Assembly (NCBI GenBank): GCA_030248215.1 | Contig: JASANG010002723.1 | Span: 1 to 64,000 of the forward strand | Origin: Enoplolaimus lenunculus | Lineage: Eukaryota; Nematoda; Enoplea; Enoplida; Thoracostomopsidae | Reading direction: 5' to 3' | DNA length: 64,000 nt | Shown here: positions 1 through 10,633 of the stretch, one piece after another | Layout of the letters: each line of letters starts with the position of its first letter | Position numbering within the stretch: the stretch's first letter is position 1 | The notes under the pieces: generated by a model | The model's input: only the letters and a program-made list of their open reading frames with translations | What the model was told of the DNA's origin: nothing | Database searches by the model: none | Made by a program: the position numbers and the translations under genes

Positions 1-112
1 CAGTATTGTAAAAGATGCGAAAATATACGTAATAATAGTTGTTCAGCTTAATTGACTGCATATACAATCATTCGCTAAAACAACAACTGCGTTTGATTGA
101 ATGCTTCAATAC

Positions 113-1203
113 CGTAGTGTCTCCTCCAGCACTCTGGGACAACTGCTGATCTTTGAGTTTCGCGAGACGTAGTTCGATTTCATCTTGTGAAACCCTTCGG
201 AGCTTTCCTTCAAAAACACAATTTGTATCATTTGTATTGTTACATGCATTATTATTCTACTACGAAATAAATCGGATAAGAAATTCCGAAAAAACAAAGC
301 CTGGACCCAGTAAGCAAAATGTGTAGCCACCGTACATTAAAAAAGCAAACACATCAAACTCTATGATTTGAACGATTGAACATGACTGATGAATCATTAC
401 ATACCTATATAAGATAAACAATTATAACCCATTAAAGTAAAATTTGTTATGAACCAAAATACATGAGTTGTCAACAAAAGCAAATATATGTAATTTTATT
501 TTACTTTTACCTGATTTCTCTTCACGTAACCGATTCAATTTGTCAGTTATAATCTGATCGCGTGTATTCTGTCGAAAAAATTTTGGTGGATCTGTTGTAG
601 GCAGACAAACTCGGATTGGAGGTCCTTCGTCACCGTCAACATTTTCGGCCACCATATGCATTTGTGTATCTCTATAAAACTAACGTGAAGTTGGATTGTT
701 GACAAAACCGTAATAAAATATCTGTTTCTTCTGTCTTAAGCAGTTCGAAGCCAGTGACTACTGCCATACAAATAATACAAGTTTTATGCGTACTTATAAT
801 ATGACAAAGTAAGATTTTGAACTACAGTCGAATGATTACGTCACAAAATCTCTTCCCCATGGCGTGGCTTTTTCTGAGACGGACTCTACTAAACACACTT
901 CATAAAAAAGTTTGTGAGGATTTTTTAAAGTCCCAAAAAAATAAAAGTTTTATCGATGAAATGAAAAACTTACATCCTGTTAAGTAAGCAATAATGCTGC
1001 ACTGAGTTTACTGCATATAATTCTAAAACATTTGCAATATGTTTACGTATAACGTTGTATATACATATCTCTTACCCGCTGAGTTGAGCGAAACACTTCT
1101 TGCAAACTGGGACTGTTTTGCCCGTACTTTTCTCATCTGCGAGGGCAATTTTGTGTCGAAGACATTTTGCACAGAAGGAAAACCCGCAATTCCCGCAGCC
1201 ACA
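113..1203 (-). CDS. ZFYVE19/ANCHR-like FYVE zinc-finger protein, partial (3 exons)
   Basis: Three minus-strand exons, 1203-1076, 671-511 and 207-113, each have AG acceptors and GT donors, and their intron phases agree. The first encodes the second half of a FYVE-type zinc finger (CGCGNCGFSFCAKC, then VCKKCF). The next two carry RDQIITDKLNRLREEKSG followed by DEIELRLAKLKD. That order, a FYVE finger then a DQ-I-x-RL-x-RLRxE segment then an EIE-RLA-LKD segment, is the layout of vertebrate ZFYVE19 (ANCHR). ANCHR binds phosphoinositide and the ESCRT factors CHMP4C and VPS4 to delay abscission at the midbody; the two short helices match its MIM1 region. The role here is inferred from the family. 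The exon with the first half of the finger should lie above 1203 but was not found. The 3' part runs off the left edge. Confidence 0.82.
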
Positions 1204-3370
1204 CTAAAACACAAGACAAGACACATGTAACTCATTCTTTCGTAGTCAATATAATTTGCATTATCTCCCTATAAGGCACAAATAAACAAACAAACAAAAC
1301 ACGACTTCGAATCGGCAAAAACACTTTGACGATACGGTTGTTTACCATGACCACTGCTGCGGAAACACAAACGATTTCAAGGATATCCAAGATTTTACAA
1401 ACTTAATGCCAGCCATGGTCGTAGATAATTCACTCAGTTAACGTGTTGAACTTTGTCTGCATGTCACACGTGCAGGGAAAAGCAGTTCGAACCCACCGAA
1501 TGCCTGCTTTTCCATATGTCTAGTTAATAGTTGTGAAGACCCGATTCCTGCCAAGACTGACAAACTTTAAGGTTAAAACTTAAGCAACTACTTTATATTT
1601 TACTCAAATGTACAAAAATTACCTCTTTTTTCCAAAATCCAAATTCCTGATAACAACCGTTACAAGACATAAAATAACTATATTCAAATGACACTAAAAA
1701 TATACCTAACAAAACGTTTCAATAATTTGTGTCTATTAACATGATTTAATTTTAATATCTAGAAACCATCAAGTACGCTGCGCTCGAATTATCTGCCATG
1801 TCTATAAAAACTAGAAATCTGAGTTCTGGTAAAGCAGATTAGAAATCTATGAAAATGTATGACCATCTTTTCAGCGGTGTCCGACGGTTACAGGCTCCCC
1901 AATCTGTATGCAGCACTGCTAATCATATCTTCCTGCGTTTGTGACGTTTGGGTAGTCATTTGTAGTGCGGTTTTAAGGCTGTCGTCCATGTTATCTACTA
2001 CTCATCGTAATATTTGTATGCCTAGGGGCCCTGTGCATCGGTAAAATGTTGATACATATGTAGTACAGATGTCCCGAGGCTGGTGCCAACGGGTGCCGTG
2101 GCCGGTGCTATCTATGCTCTCGAATGCTACACTAAAAAGGTTGCTAAAACGGCTTCACAAGGAACGGGAACTGAATAGTTCGCGTTACAAAATTTTAATT
2201 TCTAATCGGAATCACCACTACTTGTGGATCTAATTTAAACCGAGATCGCAACTCTGTTTGAAGCCTGGTTTCTCACCTGTACCTTACTGCAAACGCCCCC
2301 CGCTTTGCGTAGTACGTGACTAAACTCAATAGAATAAAAAGAAGCGCAAATCAAAAAGCGATGGCCAGCCAATAATAAATACACCGCCGTTGTACACGTA
2401 CATGTAGTAAAACATTGCTGCTGAGTAAACTTGTCTTGTAAACATTGCAACAGCACTGCCGTAACTTTCTACACTTGTCCGGGCCAAATGTCCCGTGGCA
2501 CAATTTAACCAGAATCCGAACACAGAACAGTAAGTTTATTACATTACCATGCGCAAAATGTCGCATGGGCCCCGGCCCCGTGTAAAATACTGGCCCCGCG
2601 ATATCTCTTATATGTAGTTTCTTGTGGTATATATAAGAAGAATTATCTAGCTAGGAGTAATTTGGTTAAAACCAGGCAATAGCAAGATGGCAGTCATCTT
2701 GACAAAGGCATGCGAGGGTGGATTTTAATGAAAACAAACAAGAATTTATACTAAACAGTAAAAAATTGGGATACTAGCTTAAAGTTGTATGATGTTAGTC
2801 TAGATTTGTATTTGGTAATAACTGGTGAGAAATAGCCCCGTATTGCGAATCCCAAGAAATCATATAAGCTTAGCACGAATCTAATATTCAGTTGTATAGC
2901 CGTGGTAATTTGTGTGCAAAACGATACCGTGTCTTGTTTTTCTGTGAAATGTGTCCTTTAGTAAATTCTTAAAACAGACCGTGCCGTATGTGGAGAGCGA
3001 TTTGACACGCATTACAGATCTGAAACATTGGCCGTACATATGAGAATCCGGCATGCCTTATATATGTACTGCCTTCATATGCAGCAGCAATAAAATCGAG
3101 AACCAAGATACATGCTGTAAATATATCACTGAGGTGCTTGTAGGGCACAAAAACCAAAATACTCAGCAGCAAATTGTAAGACGGTGTGGCTCGGCAATAG
3201 CGCGCGGTACTGAGAATCTCTCGGCCATAGGTCATGAGGCCGCATCCTCGTCGCCTGTAAGCATGTGAAACATGCTTGCCCGTTATGTGCACATGCAATA
3301 TAGTGCAGTGCACTGTATGTATGCTAGCTGGCAGCGTACGGTTGACACATAGTCCACGAAAAATGCAGTT
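1204..3370. other. Gene-free stretch upstream of the FYVE exon
   Basis: Should contain intron and the 5' exon(s) of the ZFYVE19-like gene. No confident exon was seen. Open frames here are short and unlike known proteins, and no clear repeat was recognised. Confidence 0.4.
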
Positions 3371-3375
3371 GGAGA

Positions 3376-3628
3376 GGCGGGCTGCGTGGCGCAGTGGTAG
3401 AATATTCGCTTAGGATCCATAGGCTGAGGGTTCGATCCCCGCTCCGGAGGCCCACTTTTTCAGCTGTTTGTGAGTATACGCGGCTTGTGTATGTGCAGAG
3501 TGTGTAATGTTAAGCCATATACATACTCGTGCACATATACCACCAGAGGAAAAAGGAATCGGCCGCGTGGGTAAGGGTAGCGCGCTCGCCCCGGCGGGGG
3601 GAGGCCGAGGCCCCCCGGCGGGGCCAAC

Positions 3629-3663
<35 letters not shown>
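3376..3663 (+). mobile_element. tRNA-derived SINE with poly-A tail
   Basis: The head has a good A box (TGGCGCAGTGG) and B box (GGTTCGATCCC) at tRNA spacing. It can form an acceptor-like stem and an anticodon stem GCTTA/TAGGC with a 7-nt loop. A second A-box-like stretch (TGGGTAAGGGTAGCGCG) follows near 3566, then a GC-rich block and a pure A run of about 30. This is the structure of a tRNA SINE, possibly dimeric. The tail stops just before the LTR element at 3695. Confidence 0.8.
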
Positions 3664-3694
3664 ACCCCACCAAAAAAAGCCCCCCCCCCCCACC

Positions 3695-4683
3695 TGTCGG
3701 GCAGGGGTCCTGTGGTTGCCCTGCAACCACAGTTCCCCCGCCCTCGATTGCCGCGGGCTCTGTTTATGTCCTCCCGTGGCCTCTAATGCTTGCAAACCCG
3801 CTTTTATGCGACATTACCGTCGCGTTGTATTTGTTAGAGTTAAGTCGATTTTAGTAGTTTATGAATGTGCCGTTATTTCGCCTTATATTGTGCCTATATT
3901 CGTTATTTCTTATATTCTGGGTTATTTTTGCTCGCGCATTCCATTTTTCTATTCAAAACCCTTAAATTCCCCAAAAATCTCCCCAAAATTCCCCAATTAT
4001 TTTCAGCCAATTTTACGAGCTATTCCCCTGAGTTTTTCCGGCTAATTAATGTTTTATTAACTTAGCTAGCTTTTACGTGCGTTTTCGGACATTGTGTTTT
4101 AGCGGACATTCTGGAATATTGTGAATATCGCGGATTTTGGAAAAATTACTAGTTTGCGGATAGATATCAGCCGGTATTTCGGCTCTAGGACGATATCGTA
4201 GTAAAAATAGTAATTTGTGCTTAGAAATAGCAGTTTTTAGCGACGTCTTAGAGTATACGTGAATTTGCGTATTTTTCTGTAGCAACCAGTGCAACTCGTG
4301 TGTAACCGACATAATTACGCGCAGCGTGTTGCGATTGGTTCGGTTCGGGCGAAATTGCCTTGAAAACGCTGGATTTGGACTATTTTTACCCGGATTTGAC
4401 GTAAAATTTGGATTTTCGCCCGGTTTTGACATAATCTCGAGTTATCCCGAAATCTCGTAAAATTGCGGATTTCGCGAGTCAAATTAGCATCGCCGACGTT
4501 TATTTTGTGCACGCTGTCATATTATTTGTTCTGTTACTTGTATTAAACCTACAAAACTCGGTGTTAACACTCCAGAGCGTACTAACCCGAATCAGATCAC
4601 TTAGAATTGCATGAGTCAAAAACCTACAGTTTTCGGATATTTTAGCCTCAAACAGGGCCGAATAGCGAAGTCCAGAGCTTACA
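3695..4683 (+). repeat. 5' LTR
   Basis: A 989-bp direct repeat of 10634-11621 with TG and CA ends. It begins TGTCGGGCAGGGGTCC and ends AGAGCTTACA, directly followed by the primer-binding site. Confidence 0.92.
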
Positions 4684-4701
4684 TGGTGACCACGATGGTC
4701 T
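4684..4701 (+). other. Candidate tRNA primer-binding site
   Basis: TGGTGACCACGATGG begins at the first base after the 5' LTR. TGG complements the CCA end of tRNA. The primer tRNA was not identified. Confidence 0.6.
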
Positions 4702-4784
4702 CATGCTTTTGAATTCTAGTGATTTGATTACGATTATAAAGATCGATCGATCTCTGTGAGTGATTTTACAAAGTTTGATAAAGA

Positions 4785-4796
4785 CCATTGGTAAGT
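4785..4796 (+). promoter_or_regulatory. Consensus splice donor in the leader of the LTR element
   Basis: TTG|GTAAGTAT lies about 40 bases upstream of the Gag ATG, and a similar donor (TTG|GTAAGTTT) is near 9287. Some LTR families splice a leader to downstream ORFs, so this could serve ORF2; no acceptor was assigned. Confidence 0.35.
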
Positions 4797-4829
4797 ATCT
4801 TTCGTTGTGTCCTATATCAGTTTGCTACC

Positions 4830-6950
4830 ATGAGCCAGCGTACTACACGGAATTCTGCTATCGGCAGAGTACAATCGGCATCTGATTTTGACCAAATTAC
4901 TGACTATCAGCCTCCGGCTGATGATTTTACTGAGCATTATACTCAACGGCTTGAGAATCCTGAATTTGACTTAGCTAATAGTACTGTGTCAGATATAACT
5001 GTTGTCAATGACCCTGAAACAGCGATACAGGCTGTCAATATCGCACCAAATGCTAGCTCAGCCCAACCGCCTGCTATTTCTGATGAAACTACACAATTCA
5101 GTCGCATTTACGACTTATTACAGCGGGTTGAGCAGCAAAATTCGGCAAACACTGACATTGTTAATAAAAACGTAGCTAAGGTTCAGGATAGTGTCTTTAC
5201 CGTTCAACAAAACATTCAACAAGACGTTAAAGCTGTACAGCAAGATGTTTATACCGTGCAGCACAAAGTACATGATGTGCAGGAAAATGTTACTAACGTT
5301 CAATTGAATCTGACACAAAATGTCCAACGTGTCGAACGCAAAATTGACCATAAAATTGACAAAATTCAAAATGAGTTAGCTAGTGTCGCTCAAGATACGC
5401 GTGATAATATCGAAGCGTTGCGAACTGATATCGCAGTTGTCAAAAATCGTATTACAGTTTGCGAAGATACGCAACAAAAACTTTTAATGCCAAATTTCGA
5501 TCGTGACAACACTCAACACGCTGAAACACGCGTTAAGTCAATACGTATATCGACACCACGTGCTAACGGCGATCATGCGTCGTTACTTGATTTAGATAAC
5601 AACGAATTGTCACAAGTTTTGCATTCGCCTGACGCACAAGATAAAATATCTACGCCGCAATATCAAAACGATAACGGGCAGAGTAACGCCCAAATTAATT
5701 TGCAGAGTAACATTCCACCAATCATTGTGCATGCTATTACTAACGAACCATTAGTTATAGAGTCATACACAGGTGAAACAGATTTCGATCGGTGGTTCAA
5801 TAAATTCAATCGTCAGCTCGAGGAGCGTGAAATAACATCACAAAAAGATAAATGGAAATGGTTTCGCAATAAAATAGCTGAAAATTCAGCTGCAGACAAT
5901 TACTTGCAATATGTCGAACATCCGACACGGCCGTTCACGCAAGATGATTATGACGTCGTGGTTGCACATTTCAAAAAACGTTTTTCGCATGCAACTACAT
6001 TTACTAACCATCTTACTAAGTTTCAGAGCATTCAACAAAAAGGCGATGTAAACGCATTTGCTGAAGAATTATACTGTTATTGGCAAAGATACATTCATCG
6101 CAAGTGTCTGAATGAGCTCGAATCACAAGAATTATTGCGAAATACATTTTTAGCGAACGTGAAATCTGCAATATTTCACAAACTAACCAGCGGCGGTGAT
6201 GAATCGTTTCACGAACTCAAGACACGTGCTGGCAAAATCGAAGAAACGCTAAATATGCGAAATGAGCAAAATCCGATTCAGCCACCGAACAAGTCGAAAT
6301 CTCAAAACGAGCAGGCAGGTCAGAAACCAATGCAGCAAAACAATGGTACAGGTGCCGTGAGACAGAATCAACAACAAAATTCCGGCTCGAATCAGCCCCA
6401 GCCGAATTACGGCTCGAAAAATACGCATTTTGGCCAAAATCGACCTGCGAAAACACCAAACGTAAATTTCACGCCTGCTCAACAACAAGCAATGACAAAC
6501 ATGACCTGTTATTCTTGTAATAACACTGGACATATACAGCGTTATTGTCCACAACGTCAATCTCAACAACGGTCATCCGGGTATAATAACGCCCAGTCAA
6601 ACATGCGGCAACAAAATGCTACAAATTCGTATGCTAATGCGGTTCAGCAACAACAAGTGCCAGTTTGTTCGATCTGTAACAAGCGTGGACATCGACCAGA
6701 GAATTGTTGGTTCCGTTTTAACAACAGTAACGATGCTGATCGTAATTCAGTTCGGCGTATGACATCGATTATGACACAAAGTACGCAATTGAATCGTACT
6801 CCACCGCCACCATTGATTACGCCAACACCATTGATTGACTTTTCAAGTTCACAAGATGTGCGACAAAACAATACGCCAGCCGAAGTAACGGCTTCGAAAA
6901 ATACTCAAATCGCAAATACAACAACAGCCACAAGAAATCGAGCAAATTGA
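4830..6950 (+). CDS. Gag-like protein of the LTR element (two CCHC zinc knuckles)
   Basis: The frame gives 706 codons from the ATG at 4830, which has a good context (CTACCATGA). A Q/V-rich coiled coil built on a seven-residue VQxxVxx pattern spans residues 100-210. A retrotransposon-Gag capsid-like block covers about 312-475, with DFDRWFNKFNRQLEER and later TNHLTKFQSIQQKGD. A Gln/Asn-rich linker follows, then two CX2CX4HX4C knuckles at 560-573 and 613-626. Such knuckles bind the element's RNA in virus-like particles. The function is inferred from the family. Confidence 0.9.
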   Translation: MSQRTTRNSAIGRVQSASDFDQITDYQPPADDFTEHYTQRLENPEFDLANSTVSDITVVNDPETAIQAVNIAPNASSAQPPAISDETTQFSRIYDLLQRVEQQNSANTDIVNKNVAKVQDSVFTVQQNIQQDVKAVQQDVYTVQHKVHDVQENVTNVQLNLTQNVQRVERKIDHKIDKIQNELASVAQDTRDNIEALRTDIAVVKNRITVCEDTQQKLLMPNFDRDNTQHAETRVKSIRISTPRANGDHASLLDLDNNELSQVLHSPDAQDKISTPQYQNDNGQSNAQINLQSNIPPIIVHAITNEPLVIESYTGETDFDRWFNKFNRQLEEREITSQKDKWKWFRNKIAENSAADNYLQYVEHPTRPFTQDDYDVVVAHFKKRFSHATTFTNHLTKFQSIQQKGDVNAFAEELYCYWQRYIHRKCLNELESQELLRNTFLANVKSAIFHKLTSGGDESFHELKTRAGKIEETLNMRNEQNPIQPPNKSKSQNEQAGQKPMQQNNGTGAVRQNQQQNSGSNQPQPNYGSKNTHFGQNRPAKTPNVNFTPAQQQAMTNMTCYSCNNTGHIQRYCPQRQSQQRSSGYNNAQSNMRQQNATNSYANAVQQQQVPVCSICNKRGHRPENCWFRFNNSNDADRNSVRRMTSIMTQSTQLNRTPPPPLITPTPLIDFSSSQDVRQNNTPAEVTASKNTQIANTTTATRNRAN

Positions 6951-7324
6951 TGAAATTATCGTTATACCAAAATCAGCCGAACGACCAGTAAAACGTTTGC
7001 CGCAGTATGAAACTGTGACACTGTCCCGTGATGAAGAAGAAGAGATAGAAGGGCAAACTAGCGCCCAGGACGACAATGAGGACGCGGAAATGCAGCAGTT
7101 TGATCAAAATATGGAATTTATTGACGATATGTTTACTCAACTTCAAATTGCTAACAATCCGGAAGTACCGATGCCACCAAATTTATCATTAGATGTTGAA
7201 CAAGATCCGGTACTACGTAGTTTACATGACTTGAATAACATGATTAGCGACACGACAAGAAGGTCAATTATCGCCTATATCACAATATATTAGAGATTAT
7301 CCAATAACAGCTGAAAATCAACAA

Positions 7325-8977
7325 ATGGTTCGCGAAATTCAGGAAGCGCAACGTAACGCTTACCAGGGACGCAGTCACGTCCAATATGTACCACCAATAA
7401 TATCGCAACCACATGATGAAGAAATTCAAGATATTTTGCAACAAGAAGGGCTGATCGTGCAAGAAGAATGGACGGAAGAAACTGGCGAAGTGCAATATCA
7501 ACGTCCACAGCGCGTTCCGATATCACAGGCGTTGCAAACAATTACGGACACTTTAATGAATTCGGAGTTGCGACAATTACTGCCGACGTTAGAGCAACAT
7601 TCAAAAGATCAATTGAAAACGTTATTTTTGCAACTCGATACAAAAATGGCACGTATTGCTGATCAAGTTCGCATCATTACAGATACGATGAGCGACTCCA
7701 GCAACTCAAGCAATATGCGGATCATTCGATTACAACAACAAGTTGAAGATTTACAACAATTATGTTCAAGACAACAACGTACGCTTGACGATAAAGCTCA
7801 AGAAACAACAACACATGAAGCTTACGTAACACGATTGAAAGACGAAATTCAGCGTCTTGAGCAAATTATTGACGATTACGAAACAGTATGTCGAAACAAC
7901 AAAGTCATAGTACCATTATCGTTAAAACAGGTTGGACGACATCGAACAGTTGACAATCCGTCACCACCACCGGTGCAGACGTTTTATACACATTATCGTC
8001 CAATAATAAACGCTCGTAAACGACATAGATCGCCAGAACTGGAAAAACGACAGACTAAGCGCCAACGACTAGACGACACAGCATCGGCTGAAGTTACGGC
8101 CAGACAATACCAACAAGGCGCAGCTACATTTAGTCGTATCGAACCTGAACAACCGGTTTCTGACGTATCACGAATTATGCCAACGTTAGTCGGTGAAGAT
8201 GTACCACATCGCTATCCAGATTTTAATTATCCGTTCTTTGATGGCAGTACATTGTTACCGAACGACGTCGAACCGTACAGTTTGCAAATTCCGGCGTTAT
8301 ACTTTACCGCTTATATACCACCACCAGACGAAACAGTATTGCCGGATTGGATCGAACGTCGCATCAACGAAATTGCAAACCATTTTCGTGAGTCGCTCGA
8401 TCAAATTTTGCTAGAACTAACGTATACAATGCATAACAACGACTTTTTGGAACTGCTTGCTGAGCATGAAATGGAATTTTATCAAGCTACATGTGAAACT
8501 GGTACGCCAGACATATCGCCAGCAACATACAAACTTGCATTATCGCATCTAGCAAAAACAATGCGCGACAGAGTAATGCGAATTATTGGACGTTGCGATC
8601 GCAAAACATCACATTTGCCACGTATTGCTTGTGTTCCATTGGCACCTATTAAAGTACAATACAAAATTATGACAAGTCCAAAAATGTGGTACTATGGCAT
8701 TACACTCGAACGATTTTGTCACATTATGTATCCCAATACTTACTATTGGAATGCACGACGTAGATTTGACGAAGAAATAATTCGAGCATACGAAGTAACT
8801 CGGACAACAACAAACGAACAACAGCTGATGGTTGCTCGAATAACACTTAATACTGAAACAGAACGAATGCGTGGACGTACATTACTATATTTACAACCAT
8901 TGGTCTGCAAGAAAATTAATGAATTACGACGCATTCAGGCGGAACGCTGGGCACAAGCTCGCCAGCGGTTCCAGTAA
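7325..8977 (+). CDS. Second ORF of the LTR element, unknown function (coiled coil plus basic region)
   Basis: An open frame of 550 codons from the ATG at 7325. Residues 131-188 form a predicted coiled coil (LQQQVEDLQQLC, then LKDEIQRLEQIIDDYE). Residues 231-249 are very basic and look like a bipartite nuclear-localisation signal (RKRHRSPELEKRQTKRQR). The C-terminal 290 residues are a mixed, globular-looking domain with WYYGITLERFCHIMYPN. None of the signature residues of protease (D-S/T-G), reverse transcriptase (YxDD), RNase H or integrase is present. It does not resemble an envelope: no signal peptide or membrane segment. It is not recognised. Confidence 0.75.
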   Translation: MVREIQEAQRNAYQGRSHVQYVPPIISQPHDEEIQDILQQEGLIVQEEWTEETGEVQYQRPQRVPISQALQTITDTLMNSELRQLLPTLEQHSKDQLKTLFLQLDTKMARIADQVRIITDTMSDSSNSSNMRIIRLQQQVEDLQQLCSRQQRTLDDKAQETTTHEAYVTRLKDEIQRLEQIIDDYETVCRNNKVIVPLSLKQVGRHRTVDNPSPPPVQTFYTHYRPIINARKRHRSPELEKRQTKRQRLDDTASAEVTARQYQQGAATFSRIEPEQPVSDVSRIMPTLVGEDVPHRYPDFNYPFFDGSTLLPNDVEPYSLQIPALYFTAYIPPPDETVLPDWIERRINEIANHFRESLDQILLELTYTMHNNDFLELLAEHEMEFYQATCETGTPDISPATYKLALSHLAKTMRDRVMRIIGRCDRKTSHLPRIACVPLAPIKVQYKIMTSPKMWYYGITLERFCHIMYPNTYYWNARRRFDEEIIRAYEVTRTTTNEQQLMVARITLNTETERMRGRTLLYLQPLVCKKINELRRIQAERWAQARQRFQ

Positions 8978-10633
8978 ATTTTGACAATAAACAACAACAA
9001 CACATAACTGGGCAAATTAACGCCCCACACACACTATAAACTCACGGACTTGACGGCACCTCGATTTTGACTTATTGCAATGTTGCGGGCAAAATTACGC
9101 CCTGGTTTTATTGTTCAACTTCGGTTGTCGGGCAAATTTACGCCCTGTGGTATGTAACACACTAAACTTGGGGCAAATTTACGCCCAGTACATAAGCGCT
9201 CACACACAATGTATCGTATTGTATAAACTGTATGTTATAACCATATGCGTTCCGCACTATTTCAGGTAGTTTTCGCGTGCAAATTGGTAAGTTTCAGGTC
9301 AATCAAACATTCAATTGGTGTTCAAAATTTCAAATTGGGCCAACCGTTCGTTCAATCCTGTTGTCAAAATTCGCACGCTGGCGACAATTCGCCGTTTTTC
9401 AATAGCTCAAATTCATTCTTTTGGTCCGGTTCGGTCGGTTTTTTAGCAACAAATTGCGCTTTTGTTCGATTCACAGCGTCAGCTTCGTGTATTCGCAAAT
9501 ATAATGTGCAAAAATGTTCAATTGCGTCTTGTATATTGTTATGTCATGTTATTATGTCGTGTATTATGTCGTATGTTATGTTCAATGCCATTGTTATGAT
9601 CGTCATTTGATTCTCAGCGTCATTATCGTCACTATGGTTTGCGTATGGTATGTTCAACGTCCTTATGTACTGTATTACTGTCAATGACTATGTCAACGTA
9701 TGTTATTTGTCACTTATTACTGGTCATATTACGATTCGGTCTGTTCAACAGCATATTATTCGTCGTATTCAACAATTATTGTGTTCAACAACGTTATTAT
9801 TACCGTATTCAACAAGTATTATGGTCAACAGCATTATGGTTCGTTATTATTCGTCACTTATTATGGTCACTTGCGTTATTAATACTCGTATTCAAACGTT
9901 CGTTATGTTCAACTGCATTATAATTACTGTATTCGCAATTTGTTACATTGTTCAACAGCATTTATTTGTCAACTATTCGCGTTATTGTGGTATCGACGCA
10001 TTATATCGGAGGCAAACGGCCGTCTGTTACGTTATACAACATCAGAAGAAATGAAAAAAACATTAAAAACTTAAAGTATTCAGGCAAATTTACGCCTTTT
10101 ATAGCACCATCAACTCGAATTCAAGGTATTATTCAGGTATTTTGGACTCAAATTGGGTCATCAGGTGCTCAAATAGTAGTATAACTGTCAAACTGTATTG
10201 GGTATCAGGGTTTCAGGCCTCTAATGTGGGTCGTCAGGCTTCAAAATGGGGTATTCAACATTAAAATCGTCATTTTTGGTGCTTTTTACGTCTACAAAAC
10301 TGTATTTTAACCGAATCTCAGGACTTTTTGGTGCATTTTAACTCTATTTTTAACCGCCAAAGACATTTTTTCCTGCCAAACCAACCTTATTTTGCGCCAT
10401 CACCAACGTCACGAGCTGAAAACATGAATAATTACGAGTTTATTGGCAGTGATACAGACATTTTATGCAAATAATCGCCATGTTGTGCTTTAAAAACATT
10501 CCAAAATGACGCTCAACACCAAATAACCGCCTTAATTTTGTGTATTTTACTGTTATTTCGATGTAAAAATATGTGTTTTAGCGTTCTTTTGCAGCATTAT
10601 GCCATGGGACGGCATAAAAATGAGTCCCCCGGT
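8978..10633 (+). other. Non-coding 3' interior of the LTR element with hairpin motifs
   Basis: No long open frame. Four GGGC-N8-GCCC motifs lie at 9010-9186 and a fifth variant at 10082-10097. From 9540 to 10000 the sequence is a low-complexity run of GTTCAACA and GTTATTATT words. No clear purine-rich polypurine tract was found just before the 3' LTR. Confidence 0.6.

Noticed and set aside
3376-3455. A functional tRNA gene
   Set aside because: The acceptor stem is imperfect and the sequence continues into a SINE body and poly-A tail.
3410-3854. Open frames with poly-Lys or poly-Phe and Gly/Pro-rich tails
   Set aside because: They cross the SINE, its poly-A tail and the LTR start.
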